Below are positions 54,295 to 61,444 of a stretch of DNA of 64,000 nt, one piece after another. The DNA comes from CAYSGX01 sp964518215 (GTDB taxonomy: Bacteria; Bacteroidota; Bacteroidia; Chitinophagales; CAIOSU01). Below the pieces are notes generated by a model. That model saw only the letters and a program-made list of their open reading frames with translations. It searched no databases and was not told the origin of the DNA. Position numbers and translations under genes: made by a program. Every line of letters begins with the position of its first letter. The first letter of the stretch is position 1. The stretch covers positions 26,922-90,921 of the forward strand of contig CAZFFP010000003.1 in assembly GCA_964518215.1 (NCBI GenBank). Direction: 5' to 3'.

Positions 54295-54323
54295 AAACCA
54301 ATCAATCTTCTAAAATCAATATC

Positions 54324-55079
54324 ATGCTGAAAATAACAAACCTGCACGCCTCTATCAACGGCAAAGAAATATTAAAAGGAATCAACCTCGAAGTGAAACC
54401 CGGTGAAGTTCATGCCATTATGGGACCCAACGGCTCCGGCAAAAGCACTCTGAGTTATGTGCTTTCGGGAAGAGAAGATTATGAAGTAAGCGAAGGCGAA
54501 ATTCTTTATCAGGGCGAAAATATTCTGGAGATTGCTCCCGAAGAGCGTGCGCGTAAAGGCATGTTTTTATCGTTTCAATATCCCATTGAAATTCCGGGTG
54601 TGAGCATGGCAAATTTCATGAAAGCATCGGTGAACGAAATCAGAAAAGCACAAGGCAAAGAGCCTTTAGATTCGGTAAACTTTTTGAAAACCATGCGCGA
54701 AAAAATGAAGTTTGTGGAGATAGACGAAAAACTGATTTCGCGCTCTGTTAACGAAGGTTTTTCTGGTGGTGAAAAAAAACGCAATGAAATTTTTCAGATG
54801 GCAATGCTCGAACCCACTTTGGCTATTTTAGACGAAACCGATTCAGGGCTTGATATTGATGCACTCAAAGTGGTTGCCAATGGAGTGAATAAAATGAAAA
54901 GCAAAAACAACGCATTTATTATCATTACCCACTATCAGCGCTTGTTAGATTACATTGTGCCCGATTTTGTGCATGTGCTTTCTGATGGAAAAATTGTGAA
55001 AACCGGCAACAGAGAATTGGCTCTCGAGCTTGAGGCAAAGGGCTACGATTGGGTGAAAGCTGAAACAGCAAGCATTTGA
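54324..55079 (+). CDS. sufC: Fe-S assembly ATPase SufC
   Basis: This ABC-type ATPase of the SufBCD complex drives the conformational change needed for cluster assembly. It has 251 residues from ATG 54324. Walker A is GPNGSGKST (34-42), the signature FSGGEKKRNEI, Walker B LAILDETDSGLD and the switch His in ITHYQRLL, all intact. The frame opens upstream at 54276, but that start would overlap the toxin gene and adds a Lys/Asn-rich stretch absent from SufC, so I use the internal ATG. Confidence 0.97.
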   Translation: MLKITNLHASINGKEILKGINLEVKPGEVHAIMGPNGSGKSTLSYVLSGREDYEVSEGEILYQGENILEIAPEERARKGMFLSFQYPIEIPGVSMANFMKASVNEIRKAQGKEPLDSVNFLKTMREKMKFVEIDEKLISRSVNEGFSGGEKKRNEIFQMAMLEPTLAILDETDSGLDIDALKVVANGVNKMKSKNNAFIIITHYQRLLDYIVPDFVHVLSDGKIVKTGNRELALELEAKGYDWVKAETASI

Positions 55080-55090
55080 TAATAATGCTT

Positions 55091-55212
55091 TGTTGGAAAG
55101 TTATAAAGTTCGAATGTTATAAGGTTATATTTCCTGTTTAAATCATTCACTTAACCACTCAAACTTTTAAACTTTCCACCCTTATAACTTTATAACCTTT
55201 AAACTTTCCAAC
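55091..55212. repeat. Imperfect inverted repeat between sufC and sufD
   Basis: GTTGGAAAG (55091-55099) pairs with CTTTCCAAC (55204-55212). The space between is made of TTATAAAGTT, TTATAAGGTT and AAACTTT words on both arms. The junction could fold into a long imperfect hairpin inside the operon transcript. Confidence 0.6.
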
Positions 55213-55222
55213 CGAAGAGCTA

Positions 55223-56515
55223 ATGGACCTCACCGATAAATATCAGGCAAAATTTACAGAATTTGAAGCCTCACTAAATGGCGAAAAGTCATTGCCCGCA
55301 CATGCCGTCAGACAAAAAGCCTTTGAAGCATTCAGCAAAGCCGGCATTCCCAATTCTAAACATGAGGAATGGAAATACACCAACCTGAACCCGTTGTTCG
55401 GCAAAGGTTACGAGCCAATAGTAGGCACATCGGAAAAAGTGGTGGCTCATATTCACACGTTCCCTTTCATTAAAAGCAATCGCCTGGTTTTTATTGATGG
55501 CATGTATTCAGAACAATATTCTCACATCATTGATAAGAATATCAGCATCAGCCATATTAAAAAAGAATTTCACGATAACAATCCGGTGGTGAACGAATAT
55601 TTTTCAAAAATTGCCGCATACGAAACCGAAAGTATTGTAGCGCTGAACACCGCTTTTTCTCACGATGGCGCTTTTATTCAGGTGCCAAAAAACACGGTGG
55701 TTGAAGACCCTGTTTTATTAATTTACCTTACTTCAGGAACTATCGAAAACGGCATCGCCCAACCCAGAAATCTTTTTGTTGTGGAAGCAAACGCGCAACT
55801 TTCGGTGATTGAAAGCTATCAGAATCCCGAAGGGGACAATGCTTTCAGCAATAAGGTTTCGGAAGTAGTAGTAAAAGAAAATGCACAGTTGGATTTTTAC
55901 AAATTAATCATGAATGAGTCGGGCTATCATCATATAGGAACTACTTCGGCAGTCATTGACAGATACGCTCGTTTCAATACCTATACCATAAATTTCGGTG
56001 GCAATTTGGTGCGTAATAATTTATCTGTGAAATTCAGCGGTGAAAATGCCGAAGCCAATTTGTATGGGGTGTATGTGCTCAACGGAAAAGACCACGTGGA
56101 CAATCATTTACTGATAGACCATGCCGTGCCGAATTGTTTGAGCAATCAACTATATAAAGGTCTGATGGACGGACAATCTACCGGAGTGTTCAACGGAAAA
56201 ATTATGGTGAGAGAAGACGCGCAGAAAACCAACGCTTTTCAAAGCAATAAAAACATTTTGCTCAGCGAAGAAGCCACCATCAATACCAAACCACAGTTGG
56301 AGATTTTTGCCGATGATGTGAAATGCAGTCATGGCGCTACCATCGGGCAAATGGACATAAACGCTTTGTTCTATCTCAAATCGAGAGGCTTAAGCGAAGA
56401 CACCGCCAAACAAATCATGTTTCAGGCTTTTGTAGGCGAAGTAATCGAGAAAATAACTATTGAGCCACTCAAAAACTATCTCTTGGAAAAACTGCACGAG
56501 AAGTTCCAGGAGTAA
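55223..56515 (+). CDS. sufD: Fe-S cluster assembly protein SufD
   Basis: SufD pairs with SufB in the SufBC2D complex and is needed for iron entry. The protein is 430 residues, normal length. The beta-helix core and the conserved C-terminal region QTNAFQSN-like (KTNAFQSNKNILLSEEA), then VKCSHGATIGQMD with the conserved His, are present. It is the last recognised gene of this operon; the next gene is convergent. Confidence 0.95.
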   Translation: MDLTDKYQAKFTEFEASLNGEKSLPAHAVRQKAFEAFSKAGIPNSKHEEWKYTNLNPLFGKGYEPIVGTSEKVVAHIHTFPFIKSNRLVFIDGMYSEQYSHIIDKNISISHIKKEFHDNNPVVNEYFSKIAAYETESIVALNTAFSHDGAFIQVPKNTVVEDPVLLIYLTSGTIENGIAQPRNLFVVEANAQLSVIESYQNPEGDNAFSNKVSEVVVKENAQLDFYKLIMNESGYHHIGTTSAVIDRYARFNTYTINFGGNLVRNNLSVKFSGENAEANLYGVYVLNGKDHVDNHLLIDHAVPNCLSNQLYKGLMDGQSTGVFNGKIMVREDAQKTNAFQSNKNILLSEEATINTKPQLEIFADDVKCSHGATIGQMDINALFYLKSRGLSEDTAKQIMFQAFVGEVIEKITIEPLKNYLLEKLHEKFQE

Positions 56516-56549
56516 TTTTTTATGACATTAATTTCACTCTCGTTAAAAA

Positions 56550-57197
56550 TTATTTTCCCGAAGAAACATTCAACAAATACTGCAAATCAATTTCATGTCC
56601 TCCGTCAAACTCGTGCAACGAATACTGAATTTTGTAGCGTTTCAAACGTTCAAAACATTCTTCAATTTTTTGGGTAGTTACGAGAGTATCATTTTTACCC
56701 AGCAGGAGATGAAAAGAAGCAGAATCAGTTAATGCTTTAAAGTTTTCCCAGTTCAAATCTTCCGGCACATCGCCCGCACACACCCATAAATGATGAAACG
56801 TAGGCTTCATGTATGATACATAACGACACAAAGTAGTGGAGCCCTGCGAGAACCCTAATAGATGAATAGTTTTTTCTGAAGCAACACGGGCTATTTCATT
56901 TTCATACAATTTCTGCAAATAATGATTGTTGTCGGCAATATCGTATTCGCGGTCTTCTTTGGTCATCCAACTGGCACCCACATTACCGAAGAAACCTTTG
57001 GTGTAAAACCGTGATAATGCTTCGGGAGCAATAATATAATCGCCATGTTCGGCAAGCGGTTGAAATTGTGAAATAAAATTTTCCGCATCCTGCGCATAAC
57101 CATGCAAAGTCATCCAAATATTTTTTGTCGAAGCATTGATAGTTCCGGCAATAGCATATCTTGCGGTTTTTGATACGGTTATATGTTTATATGGCAT
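56550..57197 (-). CDS. Phospholipase/carboxylesterase-type alpha/beta hydrolase
   Basis: This 215-residue protein is a small serine hydrolase of the carboxylesterase/thioesterase type. The nucleophile is S117 in LGFSQGS, the acid D170 (GKNDTL) and the base H201 (DGGHEID). HGYAQDAENF at 32-41 forms the oxyanion side. No signal peptide. The natural substrate is unknown. It is convergent to sufD and divergent from mtgA with about 30 bases between, so the two promoters overlap. Confidence 0.88.
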   Translation of the reverse strand: MPYKHITVSKTARYAIAGTINASTKNIWMTLHGYAQDAENFISQFQPLAEHGDYIIAPEALSRFYTKGFFGNVGASWMTKEDREYDIADNNHYLQKLYENEIARVASEKTIHLLGFSQGSTTLCRYVSYMKPTFHHLWVCAGDVPEDLNWENFKALTDSASFHLLLGKNDTLVTTQKIEECFERLKRYKIQYSLHEFDGGHEIDLQYLLNVSSGK

Positions 57198-57202
57198 TGA
57201 TG

Positions 57203-57210
57203 TAAATTTG
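57203..57210 (+). promoter_or_regulatory. Candidate -7 element of mtgA
   Basis: TAAATTTG fits TAnnTTTG exactly and ends 16 bases before ATG 57227. It supports that start over the in-frame TTG at 57212. A clear -33 element was not found. Confidence 0.45.
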
Positions 57211-57226
57211 ATTGTGCTTCAATAAT

Positions 57227-57955
57227 ATGAAAAAGTTTTTCAAAAAAGTATGGACATTGCTATGGAAAGCAGTTTTGTTTTCCTTTTTGCTTTCCATACT
57301 GCTGGTGGTGCTTTTTAGGTTTGTGAATCCGTTTTTCACCATCACTATGGCACAACGAAAAGCCGAAGCGGTTTTTCAATCGAAAAAACAAACAAGCATT
57401 CACTACCAATGGAAAAGCTATCATGAAATTTCAGCATGGCTGCCGCTCGCTATTATTGCTTGCGAAGACCAGAAATTTCCCCACCATTTTGGTTTCGATT
57501 TTGAATCTATTGAAAAGGCTATAGAACACAACGAAAAAGTAAAGCAGGGAAAAAGAAAACGAACCAGAGGCGCCAGCACCATCAGTCAGCAGGTAGCAAA
57601 AAATGTTTTTTTGTGGCAGGGGAGGAGTTATTTCAGAAAAGGGTTGGAAATGTATTTTACTGTTTTAATCGAAATATTTTGGAGTAAACAGCGCATTATT
57701 GAAGTGTATATGAATATTGCCGAAACTGGCGATATGCTTTTTGGTGCAGAGGCGGCTGCACAAAAATATTTCGGGAAACCTGCTGCTAAACTTACGGCAT
57801 TAGAAGCGGCAACTATTGCAGTGATACTTCCAAGTCCGAGAAAATACTATGCCGTTCGCCCCGGACCTTATGTGCAAAGTAGGCGCGATTGGTGCCTGAA
57901 CATGATGCAGAAAATGGGCGGCAAAAATTTCTTAAAACAAATTGAAAAGAAATAA
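57227..57955 (+). CDS. mtgA: Monofunctional biosynthetic peptidoglycan transglycosylase
   Basis: This GT51 enzyme polymerises lipid II into glycan strands at the outer face of the inner membrane. It has 242 residues with one N-terminal membrane anchor (about 12-31). The catalytic Glu is E80 in ACEDQKFPHHFG; GASTISQQVAKN and the second-half SKQRIIEVYMNIAE complete the family motifs. There is no penicillin-binding domain. The TTG at 57212 would add five residues and falls just after the -7 element, so I start at the ATG. Confidence 0.93.
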   Translation: MKKFFKKVWTLLWKAVLFSFLLSILLVVLFRFVNPFFTITMAQRKAEAVFQSKKQTSIHYQWKSYHEISAWLPLAIIACEDQKFPHHFGFDFESIEKAIEHNEKVKQGKRKRTRGASTISQQVAKNVFLWQGRSYFRKGLEMYFTVLIEIFWSKQRIIEVYMNIAETGDMLFGAEAAAQKYFGKPAAKLTALEAATIAVILPSPRKYYAVRPGPYVQSRRDWCLNMMQKMGGKNFLKQIEKK

Positions 57956-57967
57956 CTCTTTACTGGT

Positions 57968-57990
57968 ATCAGATTTTTTTCATTTTTGAG
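57968..57990. repeat. Direct repeat upstream of fabD, copy 1
   Basis: ATCAGA, T7, CATTTTTGAG. Copy 2 at 58159-58182 differs only by one T (T8). Confidence 0.65.
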
Positions 57991-58083
57991 TTGTCAAGCA
58001 ATCAGTTGACTTTTTACTTATTGTAGTTGGGAGAGTTCAATTCCCATTTAGAGAAAATCTTTGCAGATAACGGTTAACCTTGT

Positions 58084-58099
58084 CCCCCTTTGGAGGGGG
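58084..58099. repeat. C-rich hairpin between the direct repeats
   Basis: CCCCCT-TTGG-AGGGGG, followed by TTAGGGGGAGG. It lies inside the stretch bounded by the direct repeats at 57968 and 58159 and resembles a common dispersed G/C-rich repeat of this phylum. Confidence 0.5.
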
Positions 58100-58158
58100 T
58101 TAGGGGGAGGATGTTATTGACAAAACAAATGCATTGCGGAATTCAACGAACATTATGC

Positions 58159-58182
58159 ATCAGATTTTTTTTCATTTTTGAG
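58159..58182. repeat. Direct repeat upstream of fabD, copy 2
   Basis: ATCAGA, T8, CATTTTTGAG, 13 bases before the fabD ATG, hence in its leader. Confidence 0.65.
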
Positions 58183-58195
58183 GTAAAATTTTTCA

Positions 58196-59080
58196 ATGAA
58201 AACAGCATACATCTTCCCCGGGCAAGGCTCACAATTTTCCGGAATGGGAAAAGAACTATACGAAAGCAATAGCAAAGCCCGGCAACTTTTTGAAACCGCC
58301 AATGAAATTTTAGGCTTTAGAATTACCGATTTAATGTTCAGCGGCACCGATGAAGAATTAAAACAAACCCGCGTAACACAGCCTGCCGTTTTTTTACATT
58401 CGGTAGTATTAGCGATGAGCGCCTCATCGGAAGCGATACCCGATGCCGTTGCCGGACATTCTTTGGGCGAATTTTCTGCATTGACCGTAAATAAAACTTT
58501 ACAATTTGAAGATGCCTTGAAATTGGTTTCCTTACGTGCCGAAGCCATGCAAAAAGCCTGCGAGCAGCAACCGTCCACTATGGCTGCCGTTATTGGCCTG
58601 GACGACCATTTAGTAGAAACAGCCTGTGCGAAAGTAACAGACGATATTGTAGTTCCTGCCAATTATAATTGCCCCGGACAGTTGGTGATTTCAGGAACAT
58701 TTTCAGGAATAGAAAAAGCAACCGTATTTTTAAAAGAATCGGGCGCGCGCAGAGTGTTGCCGCTTAATGTTGCCGGAGCTTTCCATTCTCCATTGATGGA
58801 ACCTGCCCGCAAAGAGTTGGAAGAAGCTATTGCGCAAACTACATTCTTCCCGCCTATTTGTCCTGTTTTTCAAAATTTCAATGCACAAGGAGTTACAGAC
58901 CCGGTCGAAATTCAAAAAAACTTAGTATTACAACTTACTGCTCCCGTGCGATGGACACAAACCATCAGAAACATGTCTGCTGCGGGTTTTTCGCGCTATT
59001 TTGAAATAGGACCCGGCAATGTTTTGCAGGGTTTGGTGAAGAAAATTTCTGTTGAAGCAATTATCAATGACTTTGTATAG
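58196..59080 (+). CDS. fabD: Malonyl-CoA:ACP transacylase FabD
   Basis: This enzyme transfers malonyl from CoA to acyl carrier protein to start fatty-acid synthesis. At 294 residues it has the usual length. FPGQGSQ (7-13) opens the protein; the nucleophile is S89 in AGHSLGEFS and the catalytic His is H197 in AGAFHSPLM. It is a single gene here, not in a fab cluster. Its leader contains one copy of a 24-base direct repeat. Confidence 0.95.
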   Translation: MKTAYIFPGQGSQFSGMGKELYESNSKARQLFETANEILGFRITDLMFSGTDEELKQTRVTQPAVFLHSVVLAMSASSEAIPDAVAGHSLGEFSALTVNKTLQFEDALKLVSLRAEAMQKACEQQPSTMAAVIGLDDHLVETACAKVTDDIVVPANYNCPGQLVISGTFSGIEKATVFLKESGARRVLPLNVAGAFHSPLMEPARKELEEAIAQTTFFPPICPVFQNFNAQGVTDPVEIQKNLVLQLTAPVRWTQTIRNMSAAGFSRYFEIGPGNVLQGLVKKISVEAIINDFV

Positions 59081-59106
59081 AGTAGTATTCGTAATTTATC
59101 ATGAAA

Positions 59107-59130
59107 TTTTGAACATTTTTATGTTCAAAA
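59107..59130 (+). terminator. AT-rich terminator-like hairpin after fabD
   Basis: TTTTGAACAT, TTTT, ATGTTCAAAA form a perfect ten-base-pair stem 27 bases after the fabD stop. It lacks a GC-rich base, so its strength is doubtful. Confidence 0.45.
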
Positions 59131-59206
59131 AATCATTTATTAATTCGATAATGTTTTCTGTATTTTTACCCCATAAATAAATCCTACTTTTAGGCATATT
59201 ATTTAA

Positions 59207-59240
59207 ATTGAAATAGTTTACTTCATTGTTTTTAATATTG
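59207..59240 (+). promoter_or_regulatory. Candidate promoter of the DUF4190-like lipoprotein gene
   Basis: ATTG (59207-59210), a 22-base spacer and TAATATTG (59233-59240), one base from TAnnTTTG, 22 bases before ATG 59262. Confidence 0.4.
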
Positions 59241-59261
59241 TATAACCAAAAAAACTTCACC

Positions 59262-59963
59262 ATGAAACAAATCACACTTTATTTCGCAGCATTTGCAACG
59301 AGTATCACGATGTTCTCTTGCAGCACCGGTAATCAGCTTGCCACCAAAAATTCAGACCTTGAAGTGAGCATGGTTGCCCCTCAACCTTCGGTAAGAATTC
59401 TTACAGAAGAAACTCCGGTTGAAATAGCCACCGCAACCATATCGGCTATTGAACAAAACAACGCTGAACTGTCGCTTGTTGAGCATGGCACAGAAGTTAC
59501 TACTGCCGCAACCGAGCCTGTAAACAATATTGAATTGTTTTCCAACGGATTGAAAGAACTGGTAGCCAACACCGATAACAAGTTTGCCCGCAAGTCGCTT
59601 ACCAAACAATCGGACCATTTGGACAAACTTACCGGCAACAAAGAAAAATTGTCGCTGATGGACAAGCTGAAAATCAAAATGTTCAATAAAATTCTTAAAC
59701 GCTATGTAGCCAAACGCGGTGGCACTATGGATACCGCTGATATTCTTGCCATTGTTTCGCTTTGCGCGGGTATATTAACCTGGGTAACATACTATGGTTC
59801 ATTCCTGTTTGGAATTGGCGCAATTGTAACCGGTGTCATTGCACTTAAAAGGGGCACATCCAGAAGAGGTATGGCTTTGGCAGGTATCATTTTAGGTGCC
59901 ATCGGGTTGTTCTTTTGGTTAATGTTGTTCCTTTTTGTAATTGCAGTATTTGCAGTCATTTAA
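59262..59963 (+). CDS. Lipoprotein with C-terminal DUF4190-like membrane domain
   Basis: This 233-residue protein is of unknown function. It starts with a lipoprotein signal (lipobox around TMFSC, Cys about residue 20). The middle part is polar and helical (about 25-150). The last 80 residues contain two or three hydrophobic helices with the DUF4190 pattern ADILAIVSLCAGIL ... GIGAIVTGVIALKRG ... GMALAGIILGAIGLF. A lipid anchor plus a polytopic C-terminus is an unusual mix; similar proteins are common in Bacteroidota. I chose ATG 59262 because it begins the lipoprotein signal. A strong terminator follows. Confidence 0.8.
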   Translation: MKQITLYFAAFATSITMFSCSTGNQLATKNSDLEVSMVAPQPSVRILTEETPVEIATATISAIEQNNAELSLVEHGTEVTTAATEPVNNIELFSNGLKELVANTDNKFARKSLTKQSDHLDKLTGNKEKLSLMDKLKIKMFNKILKRYVAKRGGTMDTADILAIVSLCAGILTWVTYYGSFLFGIGAIVTGVIALKRGTSRRGMALAGIILGAIGLFFWLMLFLFVIAVFAVI

Positions 59964-59984
59964 TATGGAGCATTATTGCTCAAT

Positions 59985-60017
59985 AAAAAAAGCCCCGAAA
60001 AACTTCGGGGCTTTTTT
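59985..60017 (+). terminator. Rho-independent terminator
   Basis: AAAAAAGCCCCGAA, a short A-rich loop and TTCGGGGCTTTTTT, 22 bases after the lipoprotein gene's stop. Confidence 0.88.
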
Positions 60018-60195
60018 GTTTTTGGTCGATAAGGTATTTAAGACAAAAGCATGGCAATTCTTCTCGAAAAACTAAACAATAGAATAAAATAATTGTGAAT
60101 CAGTTTATTTTTATAATTCTACAACTATAGAATTCATAAATAAAATTGAACAACTATTGTATTTAGAAAAGGTTTTTTAAGTAGAATATTTTTAT

Positions 60196-61353
60196 ATGAT
60201 GAAAAATATTTTAAAGACATTTGAGTTTATTTTATTCGTTAGTAAAATTTTTAAAAAGACAGTTGTGAAAAATTTCATTCTTATTGCAACATTTGTTTTT
60301 GTTGCTGATAATATTTTTTCACAAACACACAATACCGTTCTCTCCTGCCATTTTGCCAATGCTTCGGGCGAAAGCAAAGTGTATATACACATCAATGGTA
60401 TTAAGGTTGACAGCACGATTGCCATTGATGGAGCATTTAACTGGAGGGGTAATCTTAATAGCGTTGCCAAATTCGGTTTCAGTTCCGAAAGCAACATTCG
60501 ATTCTTCTCAAATATTTTTATTGATACGGGTGTATATCACTTAAAATTCGATACCATTTCAAGATTTATTACTAATCCATTAACAGACGAGAAGACTTCA
60601 TACTTAGGATATGAATTGCTGCCTAACGAAAAACTTTTGGTGAATAATGAATACTATAAACTTTTGGACGAGTTAAGCCGCTTAGACAACAACCTCAATT
60701 TGTCAATAGATTCGGTTTACTTCATGAAGCGGCAATTAATCGTGGAGACTATTGAAAAATACCATCCGAAAAATGCCGGTGTTTTTCTTTTCGGGATGAG
60801 TATTACAAATCTTTCCAAGTTGTTTACTTCTGAAGAACTGAAGGAGTATTTTTCAAAAGCAGACAGTTTTTTTCAAAAAAGTTTTTCCGGAAAATACATA
60901 ATGGAGAAACTTGATGTAATGTCATGGATGCGCATAGGAAATCAAATGATTGATATTTCTGCTTTTACTCCCGACAGTCAAAATTTGAGTTTAAAGGATG
61001 TAAAGGGGAAATATATTTTGTTAGATTTTTGGGCATCCTGGTGTAAACCTTGCCGTGCCGAACATCCTTTATTGAGGAATTTGTTTGAAAAATATGCCGA
61101 CAAAAACTTTCAGATTGTTTCATTTTCAATAGACCACGATTCGGAAAAGTGGAAAGATGCCATAAAGAAAGACAGCATCAACTGGACGCAGTTTTCCGAC
61201 CTGAAAGGATGGAAAGATGAAAACAGCATTGCTAATCGTCTGGGATTTTTATCTGTGCCGCAAAGTGTTTTGATAAACCCCGATGGGATAATTATTGATT
61301 ATGGCTTGAGAGGACTGTTGCTTGAAAATAAATTGCGCGAAATTTTTGAATAA
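60196..61353 (+). CDS. TlpA-like thioredoxin-fold protein
   Basis: This 385-residue exported thiol-disulfide protein has an N-terminal hydrophobic region (about 22-43, ending NIFSQ) that is probably a signal peptide or anchor. The middle (about 45-140) looks like the DUF4369 domain often fused to such proteins. The C-terminal thioredoxin/AhpC domain (about 255-385) has the redox pair C283 and C286 in WASWCKPCRAEHP and a cis-Pro in FLSVPQSVL. It would reduce or isomerise disulfides in the periplasm. Two ATGs sit close together (60196, 60199); either is possible. Confidence 0.88.
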   Translation: MMKNILKTFEFILFVSKIFKKTVVKNFILIATFVFVADNIFSQTHNTVLSCHFANASGESKVYIHINGIKVDSTIAIDGAFNWRGNLNSVAKFGFSSESNIRFFSNIFIDTGVYHLKFDTISRFITNPLTDEKTSYLGYELLPNEKLLVNNEYYKLLDELSRLDNNLNLSIDSVYFMKRQLIVETIEKYHPKNAGVFLFGMSITNLSKLFTSEELKEYFSKADSFFQKSFSGKYIMEKLDVMSWMRIGNQMIDISAFTPDSQNLSLKDVKGKYILLDFWASWCKPCRAEHPLLRNLFEKYADKNFQIVSFSIDHDSEKWKDAIKKDSINWTQFSDLKGWKDENSIANRLGFLSVPQSVLINPDGIIIDYGLRGLLLENKLREIFE

Positions 61354-61444
61354 TGAATGTAGTCATTCATTATTTATACCTTTCCAATCAAATAGTAAAC
61401 CTTTCACTTTTAATAATGTCTATTAACCATTCTATGCGCATTCA

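Noticed and set aside
54276..54323. Earlier start of SufC overlapping the toxin gene
   Set aside because: The extra 16 residues are Lys/Asn-rich and lie outside the SufC family; ATG 54324 begins the conserved domain.
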